From Talinum fruticosum (Eukaryota > Streptophyta > Magnoliopsida > Caryophyllales > Talinaceae): a stretch of 64,000 nucleotides of DNA. Under the pieces are notes generated by a model. That model saw nothing but the letters and a program-made list of their open reading frames with translations. It did no database searches and was not told where the DNA came from. Position numbers and translations under genes: made by a program. The DNA lies in assembly GCA_021018815.1 (NCBI GenBank), contig JAITYX010000090.1, positions 1,639,501 through 1,703,500 on the forward strand, given 5' to 3'. Below are positions 47,620 through 59,369 of this stretch, piece after piece (the stretch's first letter is position 1; each line of letters begins with the position of its first letter).

Positions 47620-50291
47620 TGATATGGTTAAACGAACATCTTCGAAATTTTGGATGATTGCAAACATGCTAGAATTCATCACCCTTTCTGCAAGATTGCT
47701 ACTGAGTCTACTCCATGTCACATCCTAATTTGAAAATTTTGTATGTACTCATGTTTACACATTGTAAAGCAACACCGATGTTTGCCTACCATCACCCACC
47801 TGATCACTACTACCATTTTACATACCACTATGCTCATTCTCACATACCACATGTTACTATGAGATAGCTATTATTAAACTTTTGCCTCACTATACAATGA
47901 AAAATTTTCCAAAAGATCCCAATAAAACTAAAAAAAAAAAACCCGTAAACATGACAAAACTATCAAAATTCATATATCGTCTTGTTTTATGTTCAGCATG
48001 ATGCGTACTCACCAATGTTTTGGTAATGTAAACAAATTGTTGAGTTCCACCAATCTGATTGCCATCTTTACACAAAAAGGGTTCATATTACCGAACCTTA
48101 GTACTAAAGAAACCATTACAGGTGGTTGCAAGGAATTTGGATGGTACAAGCTGAAGGCCGATAGCAGCAAGCAAAACATAACTAGTCTTGCCTTACATGC
48201 TTTTAGTAACAATGCATCTATTATCCAAGTGATGAATAATGATGTTTCTTTATTACATGCTAGATTAGGCCAGAAGGTGTATTATGTTGGGTTATCCACT
48301 GGAGCAAAAGGCCTACAAACTTTATGACTTAGACACTCACTCAGTCTTTGTGAGTAGAGATGTCAAGTTTATTGAGGATGTTTTTCCTTACAAGCAAAAT
48401 TCTACAGACAACAATGAAAGGATGCCAATTTATCTACCAAATTGTGATGTAGCTTCGATATCTTTTTTTCTCCCATTCACACCCAAACACAACCTGCTAC
48501 ACATATTTCGGACAACAATAATCCTACACCTACTATACCCAATCCACAAATATCACCTTCTTCCATTCAGCCTCGATTCTCCGACACAAACATCGACTAC
48601 TCCTGTTAATGTTTCCCTCCTATTCCTCCTTTAAAGAGAACAACCGGAAATACTAAATCTCCTACTTGGTTACAAGATTTTGCTTGATTATCTCAAACAA
48701 CCTATCCTTTATTTGATCAATCTGATTTTGATCACTTACAACCTGAATATGTTGCCTCTTTATGCAATGTGTTAGCCACCATAGAACCTCATACATACAA
48801 GCAAGCTCATGCAGGTCCAAGATGGGTAGATGCCATGGACAAAGAAATTTAGGCTTTGGAAGCCAATGATACTTAGGAAATTAGTACTCTTCCACCCGGT
48901 AAGAAGGCAATTAGTTCAAAATGGATTTATAAAGTAAAATATAACCCTGATAAAAGTGTGGAAAGATTTAAAGCTTGCTTTGTGGTTAAAGGTTTTGATC
49001 AAGTCAAGGATAAAGACTACAAACATACCTTTTCTCCTATTGCCAAATGAGTAACCGTGAAACTTCTCATAGCCTTGGCCACCCTAAGGGTTGGCCTCTA
49101 CACCAGCTTGATATAAATAATGCATTTCTTATTGGCTACTTAGATGAAGAAGTGTACATTCTCGCCCTGGAGAGTATACCAAGGCAGCTGGAAAAGTCTC
49201 GCAAATTGAAGAGGTCATATATGGTCTTAAATAGGCCTCTAGACAATGGAATAAAGAGTTAACTTCTTTTCTTATTAGTCAAGGGTTCTGCCAATCCAAA
49301 CAAGACTATTCTGTATTCACAAGAAGTTCTGATGCTGAATTTATGGCAATTATGGTTTATGTTGATGTTGTACTCATCACAGGGGCAACGAAGCATCTAT
49401 TATACAAGTTCAAAAAGCTTTGGATGACGCTTTTACAATCAAGGATATTGATCTTATGAGATATTTTTTTGAGCATCGAAGTAGCCAAATCAAATGAAGG
49501 TACCCTTATTAATCAAAGAAAATATCTCACTGATATTCTCATAGATGCAAGCTTATCTTCATGTAAACCTGCCCCTTTTCCTTTGCCAATTACTCCTAAA
49601 CCGAGTACGGATGAAGGTGATATTTTACCAAACCCCGCTACGGAAGATTAGTTGGGAGGTTGCTTTATCTAAACATCACTAGGCTTGATATATCATATTC
49701 TGTACAACATGTTAGTCAATTTGTTCATCAACCAAGGAAGCTACATGGACACAACTTTTACATCTACTGAGATATTTCAAGGGCACAATAAATTTAGGCC
49801 TCTTTTACCCTTCTAACAACAAGTATGCTCGCTTTGTGGATTTACTCGATACAGATTGGGGAAGATGTTTATCCAAGTAGAAAGTCATTGACAAGGTTTT
49901 GTGTATTTTTGGTAATTGTCCGGTTTCTTGGAAGACAAAAAACAGTAAGATTGTTTCCAAGTCCTTAGCTAAGTCTAAATACATGGCCATGTTTGAGACC
50001 ACAAGCGAGTTAGTTTGCATTGCATGTTTACTCAAGGATTTGCGTATTCCCATACAGTCTCAATACATTACAGCTAATCCCGTTTTCCATAACAGTAACA
50101 AAACATCTAGATATTGATTGTCACTATATTAGAGATCACATTGAGGCAGGGTTTTTACAAACCGTTCATGTTAGTTCCAAAGCTCAAATAGCGAGACATC
50201 ATGACAACGCCATTTCCAGTTCATCAAGCACAACTTCCTCACTGCCAAGTTAGGTCTTGTTTCCTCCCCAAGTCCCACTTGAAGGGGGCTG
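47620..50291 (+). mobile_element. Degenerate Ty1/copia polyprotein with internal deletion
   Basis: Pieces in copia order on the plus strand, broken by stops and shifts: gag-pre-integrase (SLLHARLG near 48250), integrase C-terminus (GYPLEQKAYKLYDL, then FVSRDVKF, 48284-48400), reverse transcriptase start (SKWIYKVKYN... ARFKA-type segment, 48820-49060), and RNase H end (SWKTKNSKIVSKS near 49925, then KYMAM). The integrase catalytic core is absent: the pre-integrase motif runs almost directly into the C-terminal motif. A purine-rich tract, GAAGGGGGC, precedes TGTAGAATATGAGC at 50292, a plausible 3' LTR start (to about 50480). No longer functional. Confidence 0.85.
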
Positions 50292-50639
50292 TAGAATATG
50301 AGCAACTAAATTATCCAAGTCAGCATTGGTGGGGTTCGGATGCTTCGGTCAATTACAAAGACTTTGTAGATATATGATGTACATATATACCCAAGGAAAA
50401 AAAAAGAAAAACTCACTTACTTTCCATATAATGAAAAATATACTTTAAGACTCTCTTTCTAGCTCATATGCTCTCAAATCTTCAAGGACTCTTTTTGTTG
50501 GGGGTACACTGGTACTAATGGCAAATTCACAACGAAATCAGCTACTTGGAGGGCGCATGACAATTTGTCTATTGATCAATCCCCTTGAAAGTTTAATTGG
50601 ATTTGGAAGTTAGACATAATACCTAAATAAAATTGATCA

Positions 50640-51290
50640 ATCCCCGTAAAACCGCCCAATCCCAAATCCGAGAGCAAGCAAGATGTACTTCTCGAGATGA
50701 AGGCCCCGGTTAAGGAGCAGAGGGAGCCGATCGAGCTCCTTCAGGAGAGGCGATCTAAGGCGGCTTAGGATCCGGTCGACTCGGACACTTCGAAGAATCC
50801 TCGAGTCCGACAAAATCCTCCTCGGAAGGCGGAGAAGAAGCGGAAGAAGAAGAGGAGCTCGCGGTCGAGGCAGCTCCATCCGAGGAAGGAGAGAAGGAAG
50901 AAGAACCAGCGAAGCAGCAGCAGAGGGCCCGAGTGCTCCAGAGTACCTTAACCGGAAATGATCAACTCGGACAGTGAGTCCGAGTGGGTCGAAGACCCCG
51001 CCGACCATGGTCGGTCAGCAGCTGGTCAGCCCGAGCACACCCCTCCGACAGCCGAGTTCCGGGAGGATGAGCCTCCGAACGACCTAGTTCCGGGTCAGCC
51101 ACTCGTAGTTGAGCCCATTCCGGAGATCCCGGTGTTGTGCTCACGGTCGATTGAGAGATCAAGATTCCCGCCCGCCTCCGCCTCGCTCGTCAACATCTTC
51201 CGGATCTTATTAGCGTAGGCGCACTCGCTCGTCCACCAACCTCGACTCCGACTCGCTCCATCTCCTCCATCTTAATTTTTTAATTTTCTT
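50640..51290 (+). pseudogene. GC-rich coding-like segment, unrecognised, broken
   Basis: Sharply higher GC than its surroundings with codon-like texture. One frame reads DVLLEMKAPVKEQREP then stops; another continues with a lysine/arginine-rich run (KAEKKRKKKRSSRSR); a third from 50958 reads SDSESEWVEDPADHG and proline-rich LVPGQPLVVEPIPEIP to a stop at 51218. The pieces look like one frameshifted charged/proline-rich protein, perhaps a retroelement gag or a gene fragment. I do not recognise the family. Confidence 0.35.
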
Positions 51291-51651
51291 TTTTGTCCGG
51301 ACATCAAATCCGTATCTACTTGATAGGTTCTTCCTCTTTCTGTTTTTGCTGAAAAGCAAGGGTGTACCCATTAATACAAGGGGTCTTCAACCGTAGCTTA
51401 GCCAACTACTCAGAGACCACATTGATTAATTAGTTAATTTAATCAGGAATTTTCTTTTAATCCCGAGCGATTATCGTCGTTGACTTTTTATAATATTGCG
51501 TGATCAACATTGATGAATTTTATATAAATCGATGAGCTGGATGCTTCTCTGCTTCTTTTTAATTAAAGATCAAGTGGGCCATACTTTCATATAAATCGAT
51601 GAGCTGGATGATTTTTAGCATTTATGTTTGGATTTACTCATAAACTAATCG

Positions 51652-51655
<4 letters not shown>

Positions 51656-51703
<48 letters not shown>
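51656..51703. repeat. (TA)n microsatellite
   Basis: About 24 TA units between the GC-rich segment and the ankyrin gene. 51703-52590 otherwise shows no gene and should contain the ankyrin gene promoter, but no clear TATA box was picked out. Confidence 0.95.
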
Positions 51704-51704
<1 letters not shown>

Positions 51705-52636
51705 GGGTCACTGTACCTCAATTATGGTACAAAACTGAACAGAGATAATTAATGGGTAGGTGTATGTGTGAACTCAATTATTGTATGTCTATATATGACT
51801 TTCAACGTCGGTGGGTCAAGCGTTTATTTTATTTGGAGGTTAAGGTGGATTTTTTTAATTTAACTCATAGGAGGGTGATAGTATAGGTTTTGATAATTTG
51901 GGCTAATTCAATAAATTATTTTTGAGGTTTATGAATGATTAAAAAAACTAACACCAAGGGAAAAATACATGTAGAATTAAAAAGCTGATAAATGAATGCA
52001 TATATTATAAGAAGATTTAATATTACTAAATTATTGTAATGTTGATCCATAAATTAACAAAGTAACAAATATCAGTACTTAATTTCTAATATACATTTGT
52101 AGATTTAGATTTTTATAGAACGAATATCTATATATTTTTTAAAACAAGCTAAGGGTAAATTAGGCCATCTTACTGGATCCTATCTAGGGATAGTCAATGG
52201 GGTTACCAAGACTCGAGGGGATACATATCAACTAAGTGCAAGACTCGAGGAGATTAGAGGCCATAAGTAGTTTAGCCTTGATGATTAATATCTACATAAA
52301 AGAACAATGTAACTATTTAGCAAATAATTATTTATTCTTTTAACAGAAAGACAATCAAACTGTTAATAAATTGTCAGAAAATGGATTTAGAATGAAGTTC
52401 ATGTGACGCCATTTGGTCACCCCGCTTCACGTCTGTTAATTTATCAGCTAATTCACTCTCTTTCATTCTTTTCTTGGCTCTTCATCTCCTAAAATCTGGT
52501 CAAATAGTAGTTCGAATCCATTACAAAGGGTGAAACCGTCGTGTAGGCCAAAAATCTCGATTGATTGGTGAGAGAACGTGGTTTCTATTTGATGGTACTT
52601 TTAAGCCAAACGCACGCAGATACTTCAATAATCTCC

Positions 52637-55600
52637 ATGGATGAGCGGCTCAAGAATGCGGCAATACAGGGAGATGTAGCATTCCTCAGGGAAGCTGCTA
52701 CGTCTAATAAGCCCATTGGATACTTCAAATTGAACTATTTACCTAGAGATGGCGATAAAGAGGTGGGAGGTAACATCTTTCATCTCGCAGCAATAAACCA
52801 ACGATTGGAGTTTATAAGAATAGCACTGGAGGTATTACCATTCTTGGTTGTAGATTCACTCCTCAAGGATACAAATAATGAAAAGAAGACCCCACTTGAT
52901 GAGGATTTCTTAGTGAAACACAGTGAGATGGTCCTTCTGATTGAAGATTTTTATGAGAGGCGCAATCCCATGGATAGCCATCTTAAGAATGCAGCCATCC
53001 AAGGAGATTTGAAATTTCTCAAAGAAGCCGTTGCCTCTAAGAAACCCATTGAATACTTCAAATCTAAGTACTTTCCTTGTCCTACTTGGAAAGAGAAGGG
53101 AGGAAACATCTTCCATCTTGCAGCACAGCATGGTCGAGTGGAGTTTTTCAAGACTGCAATGGAGATTTTACCCATCTCTGAGGTAGATTTCCTCCTTTGG
53201 CAACGAGTTGGTTTCTATAGTGCTGTTCTTGACATTGCCAAAGCTAATGTTAGCAGCCGTGAGATTGTCAAACTGATCGAAGAAATCTATACAAGTCGCA
53301 ATTCCATGGATGCGGAGCTTAAGAAAGCGGCAATGGAAGGAGACGTGGAATTCCTGAGGGAAGCTGTAGCATCTAATAGATCAATTGAATACTTGCAATC
53401 TCTGTACTGCATGCCAAATCCTTATGTCCATGTAGGCAACATCTTGCATCTCGCAACGGGGAATAGAAAAGTGGAGTTCTTAAGAGAAGCATTGAAGATA
53501 TTATCAGAAGCAGGAGTGGATGTACACCTCCTTCTCTCCCAACAAGACCACCCCAAATCCCAAAGGAATCCCCTTCATGTTGCAGCAAATAAGGGCTACA
53601 ATAAAATAGTCAAGGTCATTCTGGACTATTATTCTTCACAGCGATCACCGACATCATCATCATCATCTGCCCAATCAACCAAAGCTATGGATCTCCGCAT
53701 TGAGAAGCCATGGTTAGTAAAGGATGTTCACGGGCACACAGCTTTTCAATATATCATGGAAAACTGCCGTGAGGAATGTGCATTAAAATTGCTGTCAATG
53801 GATACAGAATTGTTTTCTCTCATGGATGATTACCCAGAAGATGAAATTAATTCAGCCCCACTTATCTGCGCACTAAAAAGAGGTTTCAGTAATGTAATTT
53901 TAAAGTTCTGGGACTCCGCTCCAAATTGGCACTCATTCGACAAAACAGTCCTTGCCTATGCCCTTGATTATGCGCCAAACTGCTCAGGTATAGTATTACC
54001 TTGTTTAATTTTTGATTTCTTTTTTCACAGTTTGGCTGTGTTGAAAATTATATTTACACCTATTTAGGGTGAGATGCTTATGATGATAATGAGATTATAT
54101 TTACACCTACAAAAACAGTATATATACCCAAGTTTTTCCTACAAAATTTGATTCATTGATTTTTTTATAAAATCCACCTATTTAGGCTATTTTTGAACTG
54201 ATCAGAAATTGACCCACCTTTTTGAACTGACCAGAAATTGACCCAAATATGAAAACCGAAATTGATCCGATCATTACAGAACCGACATAATAAAGTACCA
54301 CCACCCAAAGTTGACCCGATCCGAATCTCACCTGAACCAAACCCGTACTCGAGTGAGCATTAACCTCCCTAGACAAATGTGAGCAATAACCAAACCTGAT
54401 CCAAATCATTTGTCAGGTCTAATCTAAACCCAAGAAATTAAAAATGGTAAGACCTATATAGATTTGATCCAGATCGTATCCATCGTACATCCCTAGACAC
54501 ATGTGAGCATTGACCTCTCAATGAACACAATTTCTTTTCTTTTTTTAGTTTTAGTACCTTCTTTTCATTCTAGGCTAATCTCCAGTGATTTTGGCCTTTA
54601 AGAGAATATCTTTGATTTATTGTTAAATTAATCTTCATAATTACTGTGTCTCATATAGACTAAAAATTCTTGATTGCAGATGAGATCTTTATACGAGTGC
54701 TCGAATATAATCTACAACTTATTAAAGATATGGATTTTTATTGTCTATGCTCGCCGCTGCGAGAATGGGCATCAATAGGAAAGTTGTACCCATTCAAATA
54801 TGTGTTGGAGAACGATGTTCATGCCCCTCATCTCAGAACATATCTAATTAACAGAATGTCTAAAGAGAATCCACTGTTTGAAGCTGTATGGAGTGGCCGC
54901 GATGAAGTTCGGAGCGTTGAAATCGCTACAATCATTGTAAATGCTTATAAAATAGAAAGAGAACAATTAAACTCCACAAAAGTTGAGCCTCCATGGTTTG
55001 CTATGGATGAATATGGGCACACGCCTTTGCATCACGCCATATGTCGACGACGTGAAAAAGTTGCATTGTATTTCTTGTCGTTGGATAAAATCGAGTTATT
55101 ATTTGAGCGACACAATTTTCTATTCCTCGCCGTTAAGTTTGAATGCCTCAAGGTTGCAGAAAAGATTCTGGAGTTGATAGATCAGCATGGATTAATGTCC
55201 CTTCTTACTTCGATACGGGCGTACAATATTGCACGATGCACCCAAATGCAAAGGTGAACCTAACTATTATTTATCTTTTTACTTATTTAAAATTAAATTT
55301 AAAAATGCCAACTTTGATTCATGTAGTATATATATACATTATTCCCGAACTTTGAATCATCTTTATAACATCTCCAACTTTGACGCTAATTTTTTTTTAA
55401 TATCTTGTACTTAGATAAACTAATGTTATTTGAGCCTGATTTCAAGTTTTTCCATGTATATGATAATAAAAATATTAGTGTCAAAGTTAGGGACGCTATG
55501 AAGGCGATTTAAGGTTCAGGATACTATGAGCAACATGTCTTAACGTTCGGGATATTTAAATCTAAATTTCCTTATTAATTTTTACCTTTCTCACAAATTA

Positions 55601-58600
55601 CCTAAATAGTCGACTATGTAGCCTATAGTAGCTAATTGAACTCCAACAATCCCATCTTTGGAGCATTGGAAGGAAACAATTCAACTTATAAATCCTCAAT
55701 AAGTCAACAATTCTTACTTTTAACTTACCAATTTAATTATATGGTAAGTTACTTATCGTACATAAATGACAGTAATAAATACTAAAAAACTAAAGAAAAA
55801 TACAATATTCGAAGACAACTAGTAAGCAGTATAAATCTTCCAATATGACGCATTTTAAGTAGATGTCATGAGAGTGTAGTAGTATAAATTTTCGCTGAAT
55901 CACACAGCCATTTAGAGTTGAAGATTACTTAAAATATTACACTTATGTATGTTTCTGTTAAGCACAGGAGATTTTGTTAGACAAGTATTGAAAAGGTACC
56001 CTCAACTGATGGAGCAATGTGATGATGATGGAGTTAGCGTCTTTCACAGCTGGATGGAGATTGGAGAGATATGGCCATTCCAATGTATTCTAAACAAGGA
56101 TGAGTTTAGCATTGATATCAGAACAAGTTTCGCTCAGCTCTTGGATAAAAAGTCGAGGACACAAGGAAAAATCCATTACATGTGGCTGCTGCGGTGGGCG
56201 CTAATGGAGTTATTGAGCATATTGTACAACTCCTTTTTGATACTATCCGTGAGGATAAGTTATACACACTCCTTAGGTACAGAGTGATAGAGGAGGACAG
56301 TGAAGGCAATACGCCTGTGGACATTGCTCTATCCGCCGGATGTGAAAAGCTCGCTTTGTGTCTATTGTCACCACTGGAGACGTATCAGATTGAATATGAA
56401 GCAAAGCATATTCTATTCAAAGCCATTGTCAAGCAAAGTCATTCAGTTGTAAAACATCTTTTGGACTTAATATATGAACGTCACTGGGATCTTCGTTTAG
56501 ATTCGCAGAATGCGCTGCACGTGGCATCAAAGTGCACAGGTACTACATGGCTAAATTTTTCCTCTTACTCCACATTAGATCACAAACAAACATCTTGCTA
56601 TCTTTATAAGTTAGATTCTTTTAACTTCAAATTATATTAATTATCATATACTAATTTTTTTTAAAAATGATATGATTGAAGATTATAATAGCGTTACGAC
56701 TTATAATTTGTGTAGAATGATTACATCCGGCAAAATTGACCCGTACCGAATGGGTCAACCCGAACGACCCGAAACCCAAACCGAACCGACATCCGAAATA
56801 GTTGAACCAATTTTAATTCGAAAACCGAAATGAATCGATCCAAACCGCACCGATCCGAAATCTAATTAACCCGATTCCGACCCGAACCGAAACCGAATCG
56901 ACCCGAAATATGATTGACCCGATTACGAACCGAACCCAAAATGACCGAACCGGTTTAACCCAAATAAAAGTGACCCAATCCATATTTTTTTGGTGGGTCT
57001 CTCACGATGGACATTTGTGTCTATAGTGGTACAATTTTTTAGTGGGTACAATTTTGAATCGATTTTGACCTAAAAGTGACCCTATTGCGACTCGAAGTTG
57101 ACCCGATCCGAAATTAACACGAACTGAACCCGAACCCGACCCGAATGAGATTGATCCGAAGTTGAACTGAACCGAAGTTAACCCAAACCGAAACCGAACC
57201 GAACCCGAACAAGATCGACCCGAAGTTGACCCGAACCGAAGTTAACCCGAACCCGAAACCGAACCGGACTCGAACAAGATCGACCCGAAGTTAACCCGAA
57301 CCGAACTAACTCGAATCGAATGACCCGATTGCCGGGTATAAGAATGATCTTTTACACATAATTTCTCACAATTAGAAAATCACGTATATGATACATCGTT
57401 ATGAATAGAGTTAATCTAATTAATGTATCATTTTAATCCTGTTGGAGTAACCGACACATACTAAACCTTCCTTATAATATATTAATTTAGGTTGAACCAA
57501 GACGTTAAAAATGTATCTTATTGTAAGACATGTATCATCACCCATGTTTAAAACTTCTTTTAATAAATCAAGTTTTGCTACTGCTATTTACTGCTGAAAT
57601 TGTGTTCAAATTTGTAAGCCCCCAAACCCCCTAAAAAAAATGACTATTTATTCTTCATGTCTAAATGTTGCGATGTTTGTTTATTGCTGAAACTGTTCAA
57701 ATAACTTTAGAATCAATGCAGTAGAAAATGCCAAATTGATTGTTGAAAGATGGCCTGAATTTATTGATGAGTGTGATGGGAATGGAAAAACACCGCTCGA
57801 AAGAGCATCAGAAGCAGGAGCAAATTGGCTTATACAGATGATTTTGCAAAAGGAGCGCACCTCCATCCTACAAGTTCCGTTGGCTTGGGTTGAACCATGC
57901 AAAAAGGCGATCTTTCCACTATTCTCGCTTTTGCTGAGAATACATATTTTAGGTATATATGCCGGGAACATCGTGATACACCTCTGCATCACATCAAATT
58001 CAAAGATTACAATAAATATCAGGAACTTCTTAAATGTGAACTCATTCAAGAATTGAAGGACGTTCGAGACTCCGAGGGTGATACGCCTCTTCATAAAGCA
58101 ATAAAAAGTCAGAACAAGGACTTAACAGAAATACTATTCACTAAGGAAGATGTTGATTGGACTATCAAGAACAAGGATGGAAGAACTGCTATGGATTTAC
58201 TTGAAGAAGAAGCCTCTAAAGATCTAGAATGGGTAGGTAGCTCGTCAAATTTTCTGCTGATTTGAGTTTATGTAGTCAATCTACTCTTTTAATATATCAT
58301 ATAATTAATTTACAATGCTATATTTGATGGTATATATTGTTGCGGATAATTATGTGATAACAAACTTGCAAACTTTCTTGTAACAACTGCAGAAAAAGTT
58401 TTGCGACGTAATTGGAGTTAATCCATGGGAAAAAACAACTTACATTTCACGTAAGACAGACTTGGTACAAATGCGGGAGACAATATCACTAGTGGCAGCC
58501 CTTTTGGCCACCATTACATTTACAGCTGGGTTCACTGTTCCAGGAGGATTCGACAGTGATACCGGAGAAGCAATTCTAACAAAGAAGGCAGCATTTGTGG

Positions 58601-59369
58601 TGTTTCTGCTAGCAGATACGTACGCAATGTGTTGCTCAATGTTAGTCTTGTTCAGCATTATATGGTCTATGGTCTGTGATCGTAATAAGGCGTCATTCTT
58701 AGCCGATCGTAGCCTAGAGTTGTTGAAGCATTCCCTCTATGGCACCTTGCTTGCATTCATGACTGGAGTTTACACAATCGTGCACCAAAAGGCCTTGTGG
58801 ACGTCAATCATTGTTCTCATCATGTGCTCTATCGTGGTAATATTAGCTCAAAGACGTGTTCTGTATTCGATGTTTGGTCTATTGAATCTCATTGCTAAAA
58901 TACAGCGCATAGTTGAAGTGTATTTGCCATCGTGTTGGGAAAAGTGGACTTCTTATGTCAAAAGGTACTTCTTCAAAGCGTCTAAATATTTGTCCTATTT
59001 GTGTCTGTGTTTTTCTACCTTGATAATATCTGAAAAACTTGCAGGCCTAAACTAAAATCATTGCCATTGTGCTGTAAAAAGCAAACGTCGTTATTCTTTT
59101 GTTGTCATTTGCGCCTTGGTGTTTCATATTTCCTTGGGGGACAATAGGCAAGGGAATATGAATTCTTTTTCTTTTCTTTCCTCCTCCTCTTGGGTTCTAA
59201 AAGATATTGAAAATTATATATATTAATGCACGAATTGAATGTACGTGCTCGGTTGCACGTGTAGTAACCATATGAATTGAACAGTTTTTTCAGGCGAAGG
59301 CGTGCAATGACTGCTCAAAATCAGATTGCTGAAATTGAAAACATCACTGCACCTTCTACTGTTGTCTAA
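52637..59369 (+). CDS. ACD6-like ankyrin-repeat protein with PGG membrane domain (three frame breaks)
   Basis: Six-exon model: 52637-53987, 54680-55253, 55968-56539, 57722-58232, 58393-58964 and 59294-59369; about 1,218 residues once three breaks are allowed for. Exon 1 has three tandem copies of a 111-112-residue module, each starting MD--LK-AA--GD; ankyrin repeats follow through exon 4 (NPLHVAA, TPLHHAI, NTPVDIA, DTPLHKA). Exon 5 carries the PGG domain: RKTDLVQMRETISLV, FTVPGGFDSDTG and four membrane helices. Known relatives (ACD6) are plasma-membrane/ER proteins in salicylate-linked defence. Breaks: one extra base near 55215; A5 for A6 at 56167-56171 and at 57901-57905. Alternatively exon 5 runs on unspliced to a stop at 59055. 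An in-frame ATG at 52592 is an alternative start. Confidence 0.88.
54182..54510. repeat. CCGAA/TTGACCC-rich remnant in ankyrin intron 1
   Basis: Repeated TTGACCC and GAACTGA-CAGAAATTGACCC words resemble a decayed member of the family at 45272 and 56722. No clean ends. Confidence 0.45.
56722..57340. mobile_element. CCGAA-rich TIR element in ankyrin intron 3
   Basis: Starts TACATCCGGCAAAATTG, ends (reversed) TATACCCGGCAATCGGG, with an exact 8-bp duplication AGAATGAT (56714-56721 and 57341-57348). Interior is almost entirely GACCCGAA / CCGAACC words. Same family as 45272-45801 and strongly similar along its length. The surrounding intron belongs to the dispersed repeat also found at 33.35 and 41.55 kb. 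Confidence 0.8.

Noticed and set aside
52500..52535. tRNA-like TTCGAATCC box
   Set aside because: No A box at the right distance and no cloverleaf could be drawn.
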